Source: Piscicola geometra
Taxonomy: Eukaryota > Annelida > Clitellata > Hirudinida > Piscicolidae
Length of the DNA stretch: 64,000 nucleotides
Reading direction: 5' to 3'
NCBI GenBank assembly: GCA_943735955.1
Contig: CALSEQ010000033.1
Span: 527,001-591,000, forward strand
Shown one piece after another: positions 1 through 15,079 of the stretch. Numbering within the stretch: position 1 is the first letter of the stretch; each line of letters begins with the position of its first letter. The position numbers were made by a program, and so were the translations under genes. Under the pieces are notes generated by a model. That model was not told the DNA's origin, searched no databases, and was given only the letters and a program-made list of their open reading frames with translations.

Positions 1-860
1 ATGCAATATATGTAAATATGCAATATATGTAAATATGCAAAATATGTAAATATGCAATATATGTAAATATGCAATATATGTAAATTAGCAATATATGTAA
101 TATGCAATATATGTAAATATGCAATATATGTAAATATGCAATATATGTAAATATGCAATGAATGTAAATATGCAATATATGTAAATATGCAATATATGTA
201 AATATGCAATATATGTAAATATGCAATATATGTAAATATGCAATATATGTAAACATGCAATATATGTAAATATGCAATATATGCAAATATGCAATATATG
301 TAAATATGCAATATATGTAAATATGCAATATATGTAAATATGCAATATATGTAAATATGCAATATATGTAAATATGCAATATATGTAAATATGCAATATA
401 TGTAAATATGCAATATATGTAAATATGCAATATATGTAAATATGCAATATATGTAAATATGCAATATATGTAATTATGCAATATATGTAAATATGCAATA
501 TATGTAAATATGCAATATATGTAAATATGCAATATATGTAAATATGCAATATATGTAAATATGCAATATATGTAAATATGCAATATATGTAAGTATGCAA
601 TATATGTAAATATGCAATATATGTAAATATGCAATATATGTAAATATGCAATATATGTAAATATGCACTATATTTAAATATGCAATATATGTAAATATGC
701 AATATATGTAAATATGCAATATATGTAATATGCAATATATGTAAATATGCAATATATGTAAATATGCAATATATGTAAATATGCAATATATGTAAATATG
801 CAATATATGTAAATATGCAATATATGTAAATATGCAATATATGTAAATATGCAATATATG

Positions 861-2016
861 TAAAGATGCAATATATGTAAACATGCAATATATGTAAATA
901 TGCAATATATGTAAATATGCAATATATGTAAATATGCAATATATGTAAATATGCAATATATGTAAATATGCAATATATGTAAATATGCAATCTATGTAAA
1001 TATGCAATATATGTGAATATGCAATATATGTAAATATGCAATATATGTAAATATGCAATATATGTAAATATGCAATATATGTAAATATGCAATATATGTA
1101 AATATGCAATATATGTAAATATGCAATATATGTAAATATGCAATATATGTAAATATGCACTATATTTAAATATGCAATATATGTAAATATGCAATATATG
1201 TAAATATGCAATATATGTAAATATGCAATCTATGTAAATATGCAATATATGTAAATATGCAATATATGTAAATATGCAATATATGTAAATATGCAATATA
1301 TGTAAATATGCAATATATGTAAATATGCAATATATGTAAATATGCAATATATGTAAATATGCAATATATGTAAATATGCAATATATGTAAATTTGCAATA
1401 TATGTAAATATGCAATATATGTAAATATGCAATATATGTAAAGATGCAATATATGTAAACATGCAATATATGTAAATATGCAATATATGTAAATATGCAA
1501 TATATGTAAATATGCAATATATGTAAATATGCAATATATGTAAATATGCAATATATGTAAATATGCAATCTATGTAAATATGCAATATATGTGAATATGC
1601 AATATATGTAAATATGCAATATATGTAAATATGCAATATATGTAAATATGCAATATATGTAAATATGCAATATATGTAAATATGCAATATATGTAAATAT
1701 GCAATATATGTAAATATGCAATATATGTAAATATGCACTATATTTAAATATGCAATATATGTAAATATGCAATATATGTAAATATGCAATATATGTAAAT
1801 ATGCAATATATGTAAATATGCAATATATGTAAATATGCAATATATGTAAATATGCAATATATGTAAATATGCAATATATGTAAATATGCAATATATGTAA
1901 ATATGCAATATATGTAAATATGCAATATATGTAAATATGCAATATATGTAAATATGCAATATATGTAAATTTGCAATATATGTAAATATGCATTATATGT
2001 AAATATGCAATATATG
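861..2016. repeat. 578-bp tandem duplication, 2 units
   Basis: Two adjacent units of 34 monomers. Markers recur at +578: TAAAGATGC followed by TAAACATGC (861 and 1439), GCAATCTATG followed by GTGAATATGC (987 and 1565), GCACTATATTTAAAT (1157 and 1735) and AAATTTGC (1391 and 1969). A second GCAATCTATG at 1225 is private to unit 1. Upstream of 860 and downstream of 2016 the markers no longer correspond. Confidence 0.75.
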
Positions 2017-2496
2017 TAAATATGCAATATATGTAAATATGCAATATATGTAAATATGCAATATATGTAAATATGCAATATATGTAAATATGCAATATAT
2101 GTAAATATGCAATATAAGTAAATATGCGAAATATGTAAATATGCAATATATGTAAATATGCAATATATGTAAATATGCAATATATGTAAATATGCAATAT
2201 ATGTAAATATGCAATATATGTAAATATGCAATACATGTAAATATGCAATATATGTAAATATACAATATATGTAAATATGCAATATATGTAAATATGCAAT
2301 ATATGTAAATATGCACTATATGTAAATATGCAATATATGTAAATATGCAATATATGTAAATATGCAATATATGTAAATATGCAATATATGTAAATATGCA
2401 ATATATGTAAATATGCAATATATGTAAATATGCAATATATGTAAATATGCAATATATGTAAATATGCAATATATGTAAATATGCAATATATGTAAA

Positions 2497-4399
2497 AATG
2501 CAATATATGTAAATATGCAATATATGTAAATATGCAATATATGTAAATATGCAATATATGAAAATATGCAATATATGTAAATATGCAATATATGTAAATA
2601 TGCACTATATTTAAATATGCAATATATTTAAATATGCAATATATGTAAATATGCAATATATGTAAATATGCAATATATGTAAATATGCAATATATGTAAA
2701 TATGCAATATATGTAAATATGCAATATATGTAAATATGCAATAGAAGTAAATATGCAATATATGTAAATATGCAATATATGTAAATATGCAATATATGTA
2801 AATATGCAATATATGTAAATATGCAATATATGTAAACATGCAATATATGTAAATATACAATATATGTAAATATGCAATATATGTAAATATGCAATATATG
2901 TAAATATGCAATATATGTAAATATGCAATATATGTAAATATGCAATATATGTAAATATGCAATATATGTAAATATGCAATATATGTAAAGATGCAATATA
3001 TGTAAATATGCAATATATGTAAATATGCAATATATGTAAAAATGCAATATATGTAAATATGCAATATATGTAAATATGCAATATATGTAAATATGCAATA
3101 TATGTAAATATGCAATATATGTAAATATGCAATTAATATAAATATGCAATATATGTAAATATGCACTATATTTTAATATGCAATATATGTAAATATGCAA
3201 TATATGTAAATATGTAATATATGTAAATATGCAATAAATGTAAATAAGCAATATATGTAAATATGCAATATATGTAAATATGCAATATATGTAAATATGC
3301 AATATATGTAAACATGCAATATATGTAAATATGCAATATATGTAAATATGCAATATATGTAAAAATGCAATAAATGTAAATTTGCAATATATGTAAATAT
3401 GCAATATATGTAAATATGCAATATATGTAAATATGCAATAAATGTAAATATGCAATATATGTAAATATGCAATATATGTAAATATGCAATATATGTAAAT
3501 ATGCAATATATGTAAATATGCGAAATATGTAAATATGCAATATATGTAAATATGCAATATATGTAACTATGCAATATATGTAAATATGCAATATATGTAA
3601 ATATGCAATATATGTAAATATGCAATATATGTAAATATGCAATATATGTAAATATGCAATATATGTAAATATGCAATATATGTAAATATGCAATATATGT
3701 AAATATGCAATATATGTAAAAATGCAATATATGTAAATATGCAATATATGTAAATATGCAATATATGTAAATATGCAATATATGTAAATATGCAATATAT
3801 GTAAATATGCAATATATGTAAATATGCAATATATGTAAATATGCACTATATTTAAATATGCAATATATGTAAATATGCAATATATGTAAATATGTAATAT
3901 ATGTAAATATGCTATATGTAAATATGCAATATATGTAAATATGCAATATATGTAAATATGCAATATATGTAAATATGCAATATATGTAAATATGCAATAT
4001 ATGTAAATATGCAATATATGTAAATATGCAATATATGTAAATATGCAATATATGTAAATATGCAATAAATGTAAATTTGCAATATATGTAAATATGCAAT
4101 ATATGTAAATATGCAATATATGTAAATATGCAATATATGTAAATATGCAATATATGTAAATATGCAATATATGTAAATATGCAATATATGTATAATATGC
4201 AATATATGTAAATATGCGAAATATGTAAATATGCAATATATGTAAATATGCAATATATGTAACTATGCAATATATGTAAATATGCAATATATGTAAATAT
4301 GCACTATATTTAAATATGCAATATATGTAAATATGCAATATATGTAAATATGCAATATATGTAAATATGCAATATATGTAAATATGCAATATGTGTAAA
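2497..4399. repeat. 1,903-bp duplication, unit 1
   Basis: This unit of 112 monomers less one base is repeated immediately to the right. Shared markers at +1,903 include GTAAAAATG (ending 2500 and 4403), GAAAATATGC (2560 and 4463), GCACTATATTTAAAT followed by a second TTTAAAT monomer (2602 and 4505), and a 15-bp monomer containing GCTATATG (3911 and 5814). The stop positions of the minus-strand open frames match one for one through the unit. Confidence 0.8.
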
Positions 4400-6303
4400 A
4401 ATGCAATATATGTAAATATGCAATATATGTAAATATGCAATATATGTAAATATGCAATATATGAAAATATGCAATATATGTAAATATGCAATATATGTAA
4501 ATATGCACTATATTTAAATATGCAATATATTTAAATATGCAATATATGTAAATATGCAATATATGTAAATATGCAATATATGTAAATATGCAATATATGT
4601 AAATATGCAATATATGTAAATATGCAATATATGTAAATATGCAATAGAAGTAAATATGCAATATATGTAAATATGCAATATATGTAAATATGCAATATAT
4701 GTAAATATGCAATATATGTAAATATGCAATATATGTAAACATGCAATATATGTAAATATACAATATATGTAAATATGCAATATATGTAAATATGCAATAT
4801 ATGTAAATATGCAATATATGTAAATATGCAATATATGTAAATATGCAATATATGTAAATATGCAATATATGTAAATATGCAATATATGTAAAGATGCAAT
4901 ATATGTAAATATGCAATATATGTAAATATGCAATATATGTAAAAATGCAATATATGTAAATATGCAATATATGTAAATATGCAATATATGTAAATATGCA
5001 ATATATGTAAATATGCAATATATGTAAATATGCAATTAATATAAATATGCAATATATGTAAATATGCACTATATTTTAATATGCAATATATGTAAATATG
5101 CAATATATGTAAATATGTAATATATGTAAATATGCAATAAATGTAAATAAGCAATATATGTAAATATGCAATATATGTAAATATGCAATATATGTAAATA
5201 TGCAATATATGTAAACATGCAATATATGTAAATATGCAATATATGTAAATATGCAATATATGTAAAAATGCAATAAATGTAAATTTGCAATATATGTAAA
5301 TATGCAATATATGTAAATATGCAATATATGTAAATATGCAATAAATGTAAATATGCAATATATGTAAATATGCAATATATGTAAATATGCAATATATGTA
5401 AATATGCAATATATGTAAATATGCGAAATATGTAAATATGCAATATATGTAAATATGCAATATATGTAACTATGCAATATATGTAAATATGCAATATATG
5501 TAAATATGCAATATATGTAAATATGCAATATATGTAAATATGCAATATATGTAAATATGCAATATATGTAAATATGCAATATATGTAAATATGCAATATA
5601 TGTAAATATGCAATATATGTAAAAATGCAATATATGTAAATATGCAATATATGTAAATATGCAATATATGTAAATATGCAATATATGTAAATATGCAATA
5701 TATGTAAATATGCAATATATGTAAATATGCAATATATGTAAATATGCACTATATTTAAATATGCAATATATGTAAATATGCAATATATGTAAATATGTAA
5801 TATATGTAAATATGCTATATGTAAATATGCAATATATGTAAATATGCAATATATGTAAATATGCAATATATGTAAATATGCAATATATGTAAATATGCAA
5901 TATATGTAAATATGCAATATATGTAAATATGCAATATATGTAAATATGCAATATATGTAAATATGCAATAAATGTAAATTTGCAATATATGTAAATATGC
6001 AATATATGTAAATATGCAATATATGTAAATATGCAATATATGTAAATATGCAATATATGTAAATATGCAATATATGTAAATATGCAATATATGTATAATA
6101 TGCAATATATGTAAATATGCGAAATATGTAAATATGCAATATATGTAAATATGCAATATATGTAACTATGCAATATATGTAAATATGCAATATATGTAAA
6201 TATGCACTATATTTAAATATGCAATATATGTAAATATGCAATATATGTAAATATGCAATATATGTAAATATGCAATATATGTAAATATGCAATATGTGTA
6301 AAT
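4400..6303. repeat. 1,903-bp duplication, unit 2
   Basis: Near-identical copy of the preceding unit. The correspondence includes the 18-bp monomer with GTATAATATGC (4191 and 6094) and the variant AATATGTGTA (4388 and 6291). It breaks just after that: 4398 reads AAAAATGC, whereas the position 1,903 bp downstream reads AATATGCAAAATATG. Because the period equals the unit length, a single unequal crossover or slippage event is the simplest origin. Confidence 0.8.
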
Positions 6304-6429
6304 ATGCAAAATATGTAAATATGCAATAAATATAAATATGCAATATATGTAAATATGCAATATATGTAAATATGCAATATATGTAAATATGCAATATATG
6401 TAAATATGCAATATATGTAAATATGCAAT

Positions 6430-6940
6430 ATATGTAAACATGCAATATATGTAAATATGCAATATATGTAAATATGCAATATATGTAAACATGCAATATA
6501 TGTAAATATGCAATATATGTAAATATGCAATAAATGTAAATATGCAATATATGTAAATATGCAATATATGTAAATACGCAATATATGTAAATATGCAATA
6601 TATGTAAATATGCAATATATGTAAATATGCAATATATGTAAATATGCAATATATGTAAATATGCAATATATGTAAATATGCAATATATGTAAATATGCAA
6701 TATATGTAAATATGCAATATATGTAAACATGCAATATATGTAAATATGCAATATATGTAAATATGCAATATATGTAAACATGCAATATATGTAAATATGC
6801 AATATATGTAAATATGCAATAAATGTAAATATGCAATATATGTAAATATGCAATATATGTAAATACGCAATATATGTAAATATGCAATATATGTAAATAT
6901 GCAATATATGTAAATATGCAATATATGTAAATATGCAATA
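6430..6940. repeat. 289-bp tandem duplication
   Basis: Markers recur at +289 (17 monomers): TAAACATGC (C at 6439 and 6728, and at 6490 and 6779), GCAATAAATG (6527 and 6816) and AAATACGC (C at 6577 and 6866). A further AAATACGC at 7053 lies 187 bp (11 monomers) on, suggesting an additional truncated step. Boundaries are soft because plain consensus monomers flank the markers. Confidence 0.65.
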
Positions 6941-8223
6941 TATGTAAATATACAATATATGTAAATATGCAATATATGTAAATATGCAATATATGTAAAT
7001 ATGCAATATATGTAAATATGCAATATATGTAAATATGCAATATATGTAAATACGCAATATATGTAAATATGCAATATATGTAAATATGCAATATATGTAA
7101 ATATGCAATATATGTAAATATGCAATATATGTAAAAATGCAATATATGTAAATATGCAATATATGTAAATATGCAATATATGTAAAAATGCAATATATGT
7201 AAATATGCAATATATGTAAATATGCAATATATGTAAACATGCGAAATATGTAAATATGCAATATATGTAAATATGCAATATATGTAATTATGCAATATAT
7301 GTAAATATGCACTATATTTAAATATGCAATATATGTAAATATGCAATATATGTAAATATGCAATATATGTAAATATGCAATATATGTAAATATTCAATAA
7401 ATGTAAATATGCAATATATGTAAATTTGCAATATATGTAAATATGCAATATATGTAAATATGCAATATATGTAAAGATGCAATATATGTAAATATGCAAT
7501 ATATGTAAATATGCAATAAATGTAAATTTGCAATGTATGTAAATATGCAATATATGTAAATACGCAATATATGTAAATATGCAATATATGTAAATATGCA
7601 ATATATGTAAATATGCAATATATGTAAATATGCAATATATGTAAATATACAATATATGTAAATATGCAATATATGTAAATATGCAATATATGTAAATATG
7701 CAATATATGTAAATATGCAATATATGTAAATATGCAATATATGTAAATACGCAATATATGTAAATATGCAATATATGTAAATATGCAATATATGTAAATA
7801 TGCAATATATGTAAATATGCAATATATGTAAAAATGCAATATATGTAAATATGCAATATATGTAAATATGCAATATATGTAAAAATGCAATATATGTAAA
7901 TATGCAATATATGTAAATATGCAATATATGTAAACATGCGAAATATGTAAATATGCAATATATGTAAATATGCAATATATGTAATTATGCAATATATGTA
8001 AATATGCACTATATTTAAATATGCAATATATGTAAATATGCAATATATGTAAATATGCAATATATGTAAATATGCAATATATGTAAATATTCAATAAATG
8101 TAAATATGCAATATATGTAAATTTGCAATATATGTAAATATGCAATATATGTAAATATGCAATATATGTAAAGATGCAATATATGTAAATATGCAATATA
8201 TGTAAATATGCAATAAATGTAAA
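6830..8223. repeat. 697-bp tandem duplication, 2 units
   Basis: Two adjacent 41-monomer units. Markers at +697: AAATACGC (6866 and 7563, 7053 and 7750), ATACAATAT (6953 and 7650), AACATGCGAAATATG (GCG at 7241 and 7938), GTAATTATGC (7284 and 7981), TATTCAATAAATG (7391 and 8088), TAAATTTGC (7421 and 8118), GTAAAGATGC (7471 and 8168) and TTTGCAATGTATG (about 7526 and 8223). Homology ends shortly after 8,223, where the left unit has AAATACGC and the right does not. Confidence 0.8.
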
Positions 8224-9410
8224 TTTGCAATGTATGTAAATATGCAATATATGTAAATATGCAATATATGTAAATATGCAATAAATGTAAATATGCAATA
8301 TATGTAAATATGCAATATATGTAAATATGCAATATATGTAAATATGCAATATATGTAAATATGCAATATATGTAAACATGCAATATATGTAAATATGCAA
8401 TATATGTTAATATGCAATATATGTAAATATGCAATATATGTAAATATGCACTATATGTAAATAGGCAATATATGCAAATATGCAATATATGTAAAAATGC
8501 AATATATGTAAAAATGCAATATATGTAAATATGCAATATATGTAAATATGCAATATATGTAAATATGCAATATATGTAACTATGCAATATATGTAAATAT
8601 GCAATATATGTAAATATGCAATATATGTAAATATGCAATATATGTAAATATGCAATATATGTAAATATGCAATATATGTAAATAACGCAATATATGTAAA
8701 TATACAATATTTGTTAATATGCAATATATGTAAATATGCAATATATGTAAATATGCAATATATGTAAATATGCAATATATGTAAATATGCAATATATGTA
8801 AATTTGCAATATATGTAAATATGCAATATATGTAAAGATGCAACATAGGTAAATATGCAATATATGTAAATATGCAATATATGTAAAAATGCAATATATG
8901 TAAATATGCAATATATGTAAATATGCAATATATGTAAATATGCAATATATGTAAATATGCAATGTATGTAAATATGCAATATATGTAAATATACAATATT
9001 TGTTAATATGCAATATATGTAAATATGCAATATATGTAAATATGCATTATATGTAAGTATGCAATATATGTAAATATGCAATATATGTAAATATGCAATA
9101 TATGTAAATATGTAATATATGTAAATATGCAATATATGTAAATATGCAATATATGTAAATATGCAATATATGTAAATATGCAATATATGTAAATATGCAA
9201 TATATGTAAATATGCAATATATGTAAATATGCAATTTATGTAAATATGCAATATATGTAAATATGCAATATATGTAAATATGCAATAAATGTAAATTTGC
9301 AATATATGTAAATATGCAATATATGTAAATATGCAATATATGTAAATATGCAATAAATGTAAATATGCAATATATGTAAATATGCAATATATGTAAATAT
9401 GCAATATATG
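8224..9410. repeat. Mosaic satellite segment with an 18-bp monomer
   Basis: Only satellite monomers are present. A one-base insertion gives AAATAACGC at 8681-8688, followed closely by ATACAATATTTGTTAATATG near 8703. The same pair recurs at 9571 and 9844, so this segment appears to be the source or a relative of the 273-bp units to the right. An ATGCAAAT variant lies at 8472. Minus-strand frames end at GTTAATATGC (8407, 8714, 9003). Confidence 0.6.
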
Positions 9411-9419
9411 TAAATATGC

Positions 9420-9965
9420 AATATATGTAAATATGCGAAACATGTAAATATGCAATATATGTAAATATGCAATATATGTAACTATGCAATATATGTAAAT
9501 ATGCAATATATGTAAATATGCAATATATGTAAATATGCAATATATGTAAATATGCAATATATGTAAATAACGCAATATATGTAAATATACAATATTTGTT
9601 AATATGCAATATATGTAAATATGCAATATATGTAAATATGCAATATATGTAAATATGCAATATATGTAAATATGCAATATATGTAAATATGCAATATATG
9701 TAAATATGCGAAACATGTAAATATGCAATATATGTAAATATGCAATATATGTAACTATGCAATATATGTAAATATGCAATATATGTAAATATGCAATATA
9801 TGTAAATATGCAATATATGTAAATATGCAATATATGTAAATAACGCAATATATGTAAATATACAATATTTGTTAATATGCAATATATGTAAATATGCAAT
9901 ATATGTAAATATGCAATATATGTAAATATGCAAGATATGTAAATATGCAATATATGTAAATTTGC
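9420..9965. repeat. 273-bp tandem duplication, 2 units
   Basis: Ordered markers recur at +273 (16 monomers plus one base): GCGAAACATG (9435 and 9708), GTAACTATGC (about 9478 and 9751), AAATAACGC (C at 9571 and 9844) and ATACAATATTTGTTA (about 9588 and 9861). The extra base in AAATAACGC explains why the period is 273 rather than 272. The AACGC marker at 8686 lies 885 bp to the left, consistent with a third, more diverged copy. Confidence 0.75.
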
Positions 9966-10129
9966 AATATATGTAAATATGCAATATATGTAAATATGCA
10001 ATAGAAGTAAATATGCAATATATGTAAATATGCAATATATGTAAATATGCAATATATGTAAATATGCAATATATGTAAATATGCAATATATGTAAACATG
10101 CAAGATATGTAAATATACAATATATGTAA

Positions 10130-11395
10130 ATATGCAACATATGTAAATATGCAATATATGTAAATATGCAATATATGTAAAAATGCAATATATGTAAATA
10201 TGCAATATATGTAAATATGCAATATATGTAAATATGCAATATATGTAAATATGCAATGTATGTAAATATGCAATATATGTAAATATACAATATTTGTTAA
10301 TATGCAATATATGTAAATATGCAATATATGTAAATATGCAATATATGTAAATATGCAATATATGTAAATATGCAATATATGTAAATATGCAATATATGTA
10401 AATATGTAATATATGTAAATATGCAATATATGTAAATATGCAATATATGTAAATATGCAATATATGTAAATATGCAATATATGTAAATATGCAATATATG
10501 TAAATATGCAATATATGTAAATATGCAATTTATGTAAATATGCAATATATGTAAATATGCAATATATGTAAATATGCAATAAATGTAAATTTGCAATATA
10601 TGTAAATATGCAATATATGTAAATATGCAATATATGTAAATATGCAATAAATGTAAATATGCAATATATGTAAATATGCAATATATGTAAATATGCAATA
10701 TATGTAAATATGCAATATATGTAAATATGCGAAACATGTAAATATGCAATATATGTAAATATGCAATATATGTAACTATGCAATATATGTAAATATGCAA
10801 TATATGTAAATATGCACTATATTTAAATATGCAATATATGTAAATATGCAATATATGTGAATATGCACTATATGTAAATATGCAATATATGTAAATATGC
10901 AATATATGTAAATATGCAATATATGTAAATTTGCAATATATGTAAATATGCAATATATGTAAATATGCAATATATGTAAAGATGCAATACATGTAAATAT
11001 GCAATATATGTAAATATGCAATAAATGTAATTTTGCAATGTATGTAAATATGCAATATATGTAAATATGCAATATATGTAAATATGCAATAAATGTAAAT
11101 ATGCAATATATGTAAATATGCAATATATGTAAATATGCAATATATGTAAATAGGCAATATATGTAAATATGCAATATATGTAAATATGCAATATATGTAA
11201 ATATGCAATATATGTAAATATGCAATATATGTAAATATGCAATATATGTAAATATGCAATATATGTAAATATGCAATATATGTAAATATGCAATATATGT
11301 AAATATGCAGTATATGTAAATATGCAATATATGTAAATATGCAATATATGTAAATATGCAATATATGTAAATATGCAATATATGTAAATATGCAA
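10130..11395. repeat. 1.27-kb block, copy A (repeated 2,907 bp downstream)
   Basis: Markers match at +2,907 (171 monomers): GCAACATATG (10134 and 13041), TAAAAATGC (10178 and 13085), GCAATGTATG (10253 and 13160), TTGTTAATATGC (10297 and 13204), GCAATTTATG (about 10525 and 13432), GCGAAACATG (about 10730 and 13637), AGGC (11152 and 14059) and GCAGTATATG (11307 and 14214). The match ends where 11,401 reads GTTAATATTC. Confidence 0.75.
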
Positions 11396-13036
11396 TATAT
11401 GTTAATATTCAATATATGTAAATATGCAATATATGTAAATATGCAATAAATGTAATTTTGCAATGTATGTAAATATGCAATATATGTAAATATGCAATAT
11501 ATGTAAATAGGCAATATATGTAAATATGCAATATATGTAAATATGCAATATATGTAAATATGCAATATATGTAAATATGCAATATATGTAAATATGCAAT
11601 ATATGTAAATATGCAATATATGTAAATATGCAGTATATGTAAATATGCAATATATGTAAATATGCAATATATTTAAATATGCAATATATGTAATCATGCA
11701 ATATATGTAAATATGCAATATATGTAATCATGCAATATATGTAAATATGCAATATATGTAAATATGCAATATATGTAAATATGCAATATATTTAAATATG
11801 CAATATATGTAAATATGCACTATATTTAAATATGCAATATATGTAAATATGCAATATATGTAAATATGTAATATATGTAAATATGCAATATATGTAAATA
11901 TGCAATATATGTAAATATGCAATATATGTAAATATGCAATATATGTAAATATGCAATATATGTAAATATGCAATATATGTAAATATGCAATATATGTAAA
12001 TATGCAATATATGTAAATATGCAATAAATGTAAATATGCAATATATGTAAATATGCAATATATGTAAATATGCAATATATGTAAATATGCAATATATGTA
12101 AATATGCAATATATGTAAACATGCGAAATATGTAAATATGCAATATATGTAAATATGCAATATATGTAACTATGCAATATATGTAAATATGCAATATATG
12201 TAAATATGCACTATATTTAAATATGCAATATATGTAAATATGCAATATATGTAAATATGCAATATATGTAAATATGCAATATATGTAAATATGCAATAAA
12301 TGTAAATATGCAATATATGTAAATTTGCAATATATGTAAATATGCAATATATGTAAATATGCAATATATGTAAAGATGCAATATATGTAAATATGCAATA
12401 TATGTAAATATGCAATAAATGTAAATTTGCAATGTATGTAAATATGCAATATATGTAAATATGCAATATATGTAAATATGCAATAAATGTAAGTATGCAA
12501 TATATGTAAATATGCAATATATGTAAATATGCAATATATGTAAATATGCAATATATGTAAATATGCAATATATGTAAACATGCAATATATGTAAATATGC
12601 AATATATGTTAATATGCAATATATGTAAATATGCAGTATATGTAAATATGCACTATATGTAAATATGCAATATATGCAAATATGCAATATATGTAAAAAT
12701 GCAATATATGTAAAAATGCAATATATGTAAATATGCAATATATGTTAATATGCAATATATGTAAATATGCAATATATGTAACTATGCAATATATGTAAAT
12801 ATGCAATATATGTAAATATGCAATATATGTAAATATGCAATATATGTAAATATGCAATATATGTAAATATGCAATATATGTAAATATGCAATATATGTAA
12901 ATATACAATATTTGTTAATATGCAATATATGTAAATATGCAATATATGTAAATATGCAATATATGTAAATAAGCAATATATGTAAATATGCAATATATGT
13001 AAATTTGCAATATATGTAAATATGCAATATATGTAA
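11396..13036. repeat. Mosaic satellite segment between the 1.27-kb blocks
   Basis: Satellite only. The left part (11,401 to about 11,700) re-uses markers of the preceding block in shortened form: GCAATAAATGTAATTTTGC at 11443 (first copy 11018), AGGC at 11509 and GCAGTATATG at 11630. Their spacings are shorter by whole monomers, indicating internal deletions. GTAATCATGC occurs twice (about 11690 and 11725). The right part, from about 12,170, is repeated about 16.8 kb downstream near 28,950. Confidence 0.6.
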
Positions 13037-14302
13037 AGATGCAACATATGTAAATATGCAATATATGTAAATATGCAATATATGTAAAAATGCAATATAT
13101 GTAAATATGCAATATATGTAAATATGCAATATATGTAAATATGCAATATATGTAAATATGCAATGTATGTAAATATGCAATATATGTAAATATACAATAT
13201 TTGTTAATATGCAATATATGTAAATATGCAATATATGTAAATATGCAATATATGTAAATATGCAATATATGTAAATATGCAATATATGTAAATATGCAAT
13301 ATATGTAAATATGTAATATATGTAAATATGCAATATATGTAAATATGCAATATATGTAAATATGCAATATATGTAAATATGCAATATATGTAAATATGCA
13401 ATATATGTAAATATGCAATATATGTAAATATGCAATTTATGTAAATATGCAATATATGTAAATATGCAATATATGTAAATATGCAATAAATGTAAATTTG
13501 CAATATATGTAAATATGCAATATATGTAAATATGCAATATATGTAAATATGCAATAAATGTAAATATGCAATATATGTAAATATGCAATATATGTAAATA
13601 TGCAATATATGTAAATATGCAATATATGTAAATATGCGAAACATGTAAATATGCAATATATGTAAATATGCAATATATGTAACTATGCAATATATGTAAA
13701 TATGCAATATATGTAAATATGCACTATATTTAAATATGCAATATATGTAAATATGCAATATATGTGAATATGCACTATATGTAAATATGCAATATATGTA
13801 AATATGCAATATATGTAAATATGCAATATATGTAAATTTGCAATATATGTAAATATGCAATATATGTAAATATGCAATATATGTAAAGATGCAATACATG
13901 TAAATATGCAATATATGTAAATATGCAATAAATGTAATTTTGCAATGTATGTAAATATGCAATATATGTAAATATGCAATATATGTAAATATGCAATAAA
14001 TGTAAATATGCAATATATGTAAATATGCAATATATGTAAATATGCAATATATGTAAATAGGCAATATATGTAAATATGCAATATATGTAAATATGCAATA
14101 TATGTAAATATGCAATATATGTAAATATGCAATATATGTAAATATGCAATATATGTAAATATGCAATATATGTAAATATGCAGTATATGTAAATATGCAA
14201 TATATGTAAATATGCAATATATGTAAATATGCAATATATGTAAATATGCAATATATGTAAATATGCAATATATGTAAATATGCAATATATGTAAATATGC
14301 AA
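13037..14302. repeat. 1.27-kb block, copy B
   Basis: Second copy of the block at 10,130-11,395, with the same ordered markers 2,907 bp on. It also matches a third region about 17,543 bp downstream: TTGTTAATATGC at 13204 and 30747, GCAATTTATG near 13432 and 30975, GCGAAACATG near 13637 and 31180, and frame ends at 13683 and 31226. Confidence 0.75.
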
Positions 14303-15079
14303 TATATGTAAATATGCAATATATGTAAATATGCAATAAATGTAAATTTGCAATATATGTAAATATGCAATATATGTAAATATGCAATATATGTAAATAT
14401 GCAATAAATGTAAATATGCAATATATGTAAATATGCAATATATGTAAATATGCAATATATGTAAATATGCAATATATGTAAATATGCGAAATATGTAAAT
14501 ATGCAATATATGTAAATATGCAATATATGTAACTATGCAATATATGTAAATATGCAATATATGTAAATATGCACTATATTTAAATATGCAATATATGTAA
14601 ATATGCAATATATGTAAATATGCAATATATGTAAATATGCAGTATATCTAAATATGCAATATATGTAAATATGCAATATATGTAAATATGCACTATATTT
14701 GAATATGCAATATATGTAAATATGCAATATATGTAAATATGCAATATATGTAAATATGCAATATATGTAAATATGCAATATATGTAAATATGCAATATAT
14801 GTAAATTTGCAATATATGTAAATATGCAATATATGTAAATATGCAATATATGTAAATATGCAATATATGTAAATATGCAATATATGTAAATATGCAATAT
14901 ATGTAAATATGCAATATATGTAAATATGCAATATATGTAAATATGCAATATATGTAAATATGCAATATATGTAAATATGCAATATATGTAAATATGCAGT
15001 ATATGTAAATATGCAATATATGTAAATATGCAATATATGTAAATATGCAATATATGTAAATATGCAATATATGTAACAA
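14303..15079. repeat. Satellite segment leading into the 1,955-bp units
   Basis: Satellite only. It carries GCACTATATTTAAAT (about 14571), GCAGTATATCTAAAT (14639), GCACTATATTTGAAT (about 14690) and a plain GTAACAATGC variant near 15075. GCAGTATATCTAAAT recurs 799 bp later (15438, 47 monomers), so this is a diverged predecessor of the following unit. Confidence 0.6.
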
